Source: an uncultured bacterium (GTDB taxonomy: Bacteria; Planctomycetota; Phycisphaerae; Phycisphaerales; SM1A02). From it: DNA of 9,806 nt. Below the pieces are notes generated by a model. It saw only the letters and a program-made list of their open reading frames with translations. It made no database searches and had not been told where the DNA came from. The stretch is taken from contig CAIWNO010000003.1 in assembly GCA_903914045.1 (NCBI GenBank), forward strand, positions 1 through 9,806, given 5' to 3'. Numbering within the stretch: the stretch's first letter is position 1; every line of letters begins with the position of its first letter. Positions 7,334 to 9,806 of the stretch are shown one piece after another. Position numbers and translations under genes: made by a program.

Positions 7334-8661
7334 GTCCACAGCGACGCGTTGGCAATGGCGTCGACCTCCAAGGGCAGAACTGTCAACAACGCAACGCTGG
7401 CCCATTGCGGATGAATGTCCGATGCGCGCACGCCCGCGCCAACAACACTTGACGTACGTGGACCCAGCGCCGAGCACGGAACAATCAACACTCGCGAAGT
7501 GGCCGCGCGCACGGCGCTCATAAATTCAGGGCACGCGCGCTGCAAAAGTGGCCGCAGCGCGCCATCCATTTTTTTCAGCGCCGCAAAATCAAGTCCGCCT
7601 TGTGGCAAATACGGTTCGACATTCAAATCAATGTGAGCGCCAACGCTCCACGCGTCGGCTTTGGAAAGCACAAGCACCAGCGGCACATCCAAAGTGTCCG
7701 CGGCGTGGCGACTGCGATGATGTCGAACGCGCGCGAATGTTTCCGTAAGCACTAAATCTTGTCGAATGTTCGCGCCGCCATTGTCGGCCATGCCCACCGC
7801 GGCGCAAAAGCGCGCGTCTTGCGTTGGATCAAACACAAATACAATGGCGCGGCTTTGGCTCAGGTGGCGCGTGACTGGTTGCGCCGATTCATCCGCGCCC
7901 GGCAAGAAATGTTCGCCCGCATTGTCGTACAACACAACCAGCGACGCGCCGCGCTTGGCTGGTTCCACAATGTCCAATGTGTTTGTTGGCAATTCAATTG
8001 TTTGCAAGGCGCTCAAGCGTTGACTGCTTCCATCCGCGCCTTCTGATGGCTCGCCACCCGAGCCCACATGCAGCGTGAATATCAACGGCAACGGCAGCGT
8101 TTCATCCTTGCCCTTCACGCGCACTGTGCGATACAACAACGCGTCGCCAGCGATTTCCGTCTTGGCCAATCGCACAAGTTCTGTGGAATCCGGCGCGCCA
8201 AATAAAATATTCTCGTCGCGGTGCAAGCGCGCGTTCAACTTTGGCTCGGTGTCCACCATGAACGCGCCTGCGCGCGCGCGTTCACGGCGCAACCCCCACG
8301 TCATGGCGGCAAGCAAATGGCTCTTACCGCAACCCGGCGCTCCCACCACGCTGATAAAAGTGCTGGGCAATTCAATCATGGCCCGCGGAAATTCAATTCG
8401 ACAGCGCGGACACGCCACACGCGTGCAACGCGCCCCTTCTGGATCAAGCGCCGCGCCGCCCACATCAAAGCGCGTGGGAAGAAATCGCAACTGCTGCGTG
8501 GGCCCAGCCACTGGATCGCCCACAAGCCGCGCATCCTCGGCCACAAACAACACCTCGCTTGGCGCAAAACCAACTCGACAACTTGGGCAATGCACGCGCT
8601 CCATAAGTTCGCGCGGCTCCCGAAAGAGTGGATGTGTTGTGAGCGCTGAATGCACCGGCAT
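7330..8661 (-). CDS. zinc-ribbon P-loop GTPase-like protein
   Basis: This 443-residue protein is the first gene of the operon. Two CxxC pairs (CPSC at 25-28, CPRC at 84-87) about 55 residues apart look like a split zinc ribbon. A P-loop NTPase follows: GAPGCGKS (107-114, matching GxxxxGKS), DNAGE (246-250, a DxxG switch II or Walker B) after the strand LVVLY, LSKAD (332-336) in the place of the N/TKxD base-specificity motif, and PCSALG (395-400) resembling the G5 SAK/SAL loop. The order G1-G3-G4-G5 is that of TRAFAC GTPases, and bacterial GTPases encoded beside GAP1 proteins have a similar zinc-ribbon front. Ser instead of Asn in G4 leaves guanine specificity unproven. No membrane segment is seen, so it should be cytoplasmic. 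The ATG at 8661 has AGGA seven bases upstream. It is probably the nucleotide switch that controls the membrane machinery encoded downstream (inference). Confidence 0.82.
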   Translation of the reverse strand: MPVHSALTTHPLFREPRELMERVHCPSCRVGFAPSEVLFVAEDARLVGDPVAGPTQQLRFLPTRFDVGGAALDPEGARCTRVACPRCRIEFPRAMIELPSTFISVVGAPGCGKSHLLAAMTWGLRRERARAGAFMVDTEPKLNARLHRDENILFGAPDSTELVRLAKTEIAGDALLYRTVRVKGKDETLPLPLIFTLHVGSGGEPSEGADGSSQRLSALQTIELPTNTLDIVEPAKRGASLVVLYDNAGEHFLPGADESAQPVTRHLSQSRAIVFVFDPTQDARFCAAVGMADNGGANIRQDLVLTETFARVRHHRSRHAADTLDVPLVLVLSKADAWSVGAHIDLNVEPYLPQGGLDFAALKKMDGALRPLLQRACPEFMSAVRAATSRVLIVPCSALGPRTSSVVGAGVRASDIHPQWASVALLTVLPLEVDAIANASLWT

Positions 8662-8668
8662 GACCCAA

Positions 8669-8672
8669 TCCT
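8669..8672 (-). promoter_or_regulatory. ribosome binding site (AGGA) of the GTPase-like gene
   Basis: AGGA on the minus strand lies seven bases before the ATG at 8661. It supports this start over the in-frame ATG at residue 20. Confidence 0.6.
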
Positions 8673-8706
8673 ACACACCAACACGTATTGCTTGACTTGA
8701 TATCTT

Positions 8707-8731
8707 TTCAACTTCATCTCCAATTCAACTT
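8707..8731. repeat. direct repeat TTCAACTT x2 in the divergent promoter region
   Basis: TTCAACTT occurs at 8707-8714 and 8724-8731, with starts 17 bases apart. A related TTGACTTG lies at 8692-8699. In a shared promoter region such spacing could be an operator, but short AT-rich repeats also occur by chance. Confidence 0.35.
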
Positions 8732-8756
8732 GTCCAAAACCACAGGCGTAGCGCGC

Positions 8757-9806
8757 ATGAATCCGAAAAAGCCCTGGACCATTTTCTTTCTACTGTGGCT
8801 TGCCTTGTGCGTGTGCACGCATGCGCATGCCCACGAAGTCAGCATCACGCTGCAATCTGGAGAGGTGATTCGCGGCACCTTGATCAGCGAGACCAATGGA
8901 GTGGTTGAAATCAAGCACGCCATTCTGGGCGATCTGAAAATTGACCGCGCATTGATCACCAACATTGCGCCCATTGCCAATGCGCAAGTCACACCCCAAG
9001 CGTCCGCCAGCGCGCCCGCCGTCATTCAAAACAAGCATATTTTTAGCGGTTTGACCAACCCCTCCATCGACACCGATCTCACATATGTGTCCACCGCTCC
9101 AAACGATGTCGACGCATTGGCAAGTCGATCCGTGGCGCATGCGGGCAGTTCGCATTATTTTTATAACAACTCAACGGGCGCGCTGGATAACGGAAGTTTG
9201 CTACGCACGCAACCCGCGCATGTTGAACCAACCGCGGTCCCAATTGCAAAGAACCCTTCCGATTGGAAAGGACAAGTTGAATTGAACGCCACATTTGTCT
9301 CCGCCGACAATACGCAATTGGATTTACGAACCGCGGCGCAAGCCGTGCACGAAACAGAGAACGACCGATTTAAGGCCTACGCCGAGTACTACTTGCGAAC
9401 GCTCTCATCAAGTGGCTCAGGCATTGGTAATGTCACCGACAACAACTTGCTCACCAACATCACGTACGACCGCTTCCTCAATCCAACTCCATGGTTGTGG
9501 TTTGCAAAAGGTCAATACCAATATGACGCGAATCAAGGCTGGGAAAATAGGCTTCAAGGATGGGGTGGAATGGGATATCGTTTTTTTGACGACCCAAATT
9601 TTTTATTGCTCACAGGAAAAATTGGAGTGGGCGCCACACATGAATTCGGCGGCGTCGACACCACGCAACCAAGCGGCTACGCGGAACTTGCCGTAGGGTG
9701 GCAAATCAGCGAGCGTCAAAAATTACCGCTGTCTACTTATATCGCCCCCGACCTCTCCAATTTCGAAAATTATTTTGTGCAAACCCGATTTGAGTGGAGC
9801 ATGAAA
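8757..9806 (+). CDS. DUF481-family outer-membrane-type protein with SH3-like N-domain, 3'-partial
   Basis: The frame from the ATG at 8757 stays open for 350 codons to the last base, with no stop inside the window. Residues 1-25 are a signal peptide (MNPKKP, then a hydrophobic core IFFLLWLALCVC and an AHA cleavage site). Residues about 27-65 (VSITLQSGEVIRGTLISE ... LGDLKIDRALITNI) match the small beta module with a GxxxxGT turn that often precedes DUF481. A low-complexity linker follows. From W170 the DUF481 barrel begins (WKGQVELNATFVSADNTQLD) and continues with alternating aromatic strands such as AYAEYYLRTL, WFAKGQYQYD and GWGGMGYRFFDD. The family is thought to form outer-membrane beta-barrels of unknown substrate. 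The ribosome binding site is weak (AGG about 12 bases upstream). It is transcribed divergently from the operon and may share control with it. Barrel family: confident. Link to the operon: speculative. Confidence 0.88.
   Translation, partial: MNPKKPWTIFFLLWLALCVCTHAHAHEVSITLQSGEVIRGTLISETNGVVEIKHAILGDLKIDRALITNIAPIANAQVTPQASASAPAVIQNKHIFSGLTNPSIDTDLTYVSTAPNDVDALASRSVAHAGSSHYFYNNSTGALDNGSLLRTQPAHVEPTAVPIAKNPSDWKGQVELNATFVSADNTQLDLRTAAQAVHETENDRFKAYAEYYLRTLSSSGSGIGNVTDNNLLTNITYDRFLNPTPWLWFAKGQYQYDANQGWENRLQGWGGMGYRFFDDPNFLLLTGKIGVGATHEFGGVDTTQPSGYAELAVGWQISERQKLPLSTYIAPDLSNFENYFVQTRFEWSMK

Larger units (their letters stand above)
597..8661 (-). other. six-gene operon: GTPase - GAP1-like - scaffold - TolQ-like - two ExbD-like
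   Basis: Six minus-strand genes run head to tail without any usable intergenic space. The stop and start share ATGA at 7330-7333, 6239-6242, 3246-3249 and 1538-1541, and 2 bases separate the genes at 2360-2361. Such overlaps normally mean one mRNA with translational coupling and stoichiometric expression. The only place for a main promoter is upstream of 8661. No clear terminator hairpin was seen after 597; the convergent VWA gene ends 21 bases away. The gene order places cytoplasmic nucleotide-handling proteins first and membrane stator parts last. Confidence 0.88.
8662..8756. promoter_or_regulatory. divergent intergenic region between the operon and the DUF481 gene
   Basis: These 95 bases separate two genes transcribed away from each other and must hold the promoters of both. 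On the plus strand TTGACT at 8692-8697 resembles a -35 box, but nothing 16-18 bases downstream is a good -10 box. On the minus strand the AT-rich stretch around 8697-8710 could serve as a -35 (TTGAAA), again without a convincing -10. The region is clearly richer in A and T than the flanking genes. The promoter role follows from position; exact boxes are not assigned. Confidence 0.5.

Noticed and set aside
7334..7477. Longer N-terminus for the GAP1-like gene (start at 7477)
   Set aside because: It would overlap the GTPase-like gene by 148 bases with a Cys/Arg-rich sequence unlike a protein N-terminus; the ATG at 7333 forms the same ATGA overlap used elsewhere in the operon.
8260..8283. Inverted repeat GAACGCGC ... 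GCGCGTTC
   Set aside because: It sits inside the GTPase-like gene in a run of Arg/Ala codons (ERARAGAF); no regulatory context.
8376..8723. 115-codon minus-strand frame starting upstream of the GTPase-like gene
   Set aside because: It overlaps the GTPase gene in another frame, has no recognisable motif, and destroys none of the clear GTPase signatures; a shadow frame.
8714..9294. Several minus-strand frames opposite the DUF481 gene
   Set aside because: They are antisense to a gene with a signal peptide and a family match; their proteins show no domain or composition of a real product.
9295..9696. 133-codon plus-strand frame inside the DUF481 gene
   Set aside because: It is an out-of-frame reading of the DUF481 barrel region, which is open over its whole length in its own frame.

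Overview
The window most resembles a chromosomal segment of a Planctomycetota-type bacterium with moderate GC. This rests on family style rather than a marker gene: a VWA protein with an FFG...GKYVCFVCDISGSM entry, paired FSFQD / LDLLLDT membrane-anchored ExbD-like proteins beside a TolQ/MotA channel, a GAP1-like protein, and an SH3-like plus DUF481 barrel protein. Most genes are preceded by Shine-Dalgarno-like motifs. No RNA gene, mobile element, CRISPR array or phage gene was seen.

Layout. (i) 1-575, plus strand: the C-terminal part of a von Willebrand factor A protein with a complete MIDAS metal site; its start lies upstream of the window. (ii) 597-8661, minus strand: a tightly packed six-gene operon that fills most of the window. 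In transcription order it encodes a zinc-ribbon P-loop GTPase-like protein; a GAP1-N-like protein with a C-terminal membrane tail; a 998-residue bitopic, mostly helical scaffold; a four-helix MotA/TolQ/ExbB channel protein; and two ExbD/MotB-like single-pass proteins, each with an Asp at residue 19, a coiled coil and a small C-terminal domain. Four of the five junctions are 4-base ATGA overlaps and the fifth is a 2-base gap. (iii) 8662-8756: a 95-base divergent intergenic region carrying a direct repeat. (iv) 8757-9806, plus strand: a signal-peptide-bearing SH3-like/DUF481 outer-membrane-type protein that stays open to the window end.

How the genes may work together (inference). The channel protein plus the two ExbD-like proteins look like an ion-driven stator of the Mot/Tol/Exb/Agl/Zor type, probably five channel subunits around a heterodimer of the two Asp-bearing proteins. 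The GTPase and the GAP1-like protein would be the cytoplasmic sensing or switching module, held at the membrane by the GAP1 tail. The bitopic scaffold could carry the signal between the cytoplasm and the cell envelope. A nucleotide switch in one operon with a proton-driven stator recalls both the MglA/AglRQS gliding motor and the ZorA/ZorB part of Zorya defence, but the components differ from both. This is the candidate undescribed system in the window. Whether it serves defence, envelope maintenance, motility or transport cannot be settled from sequence alone.
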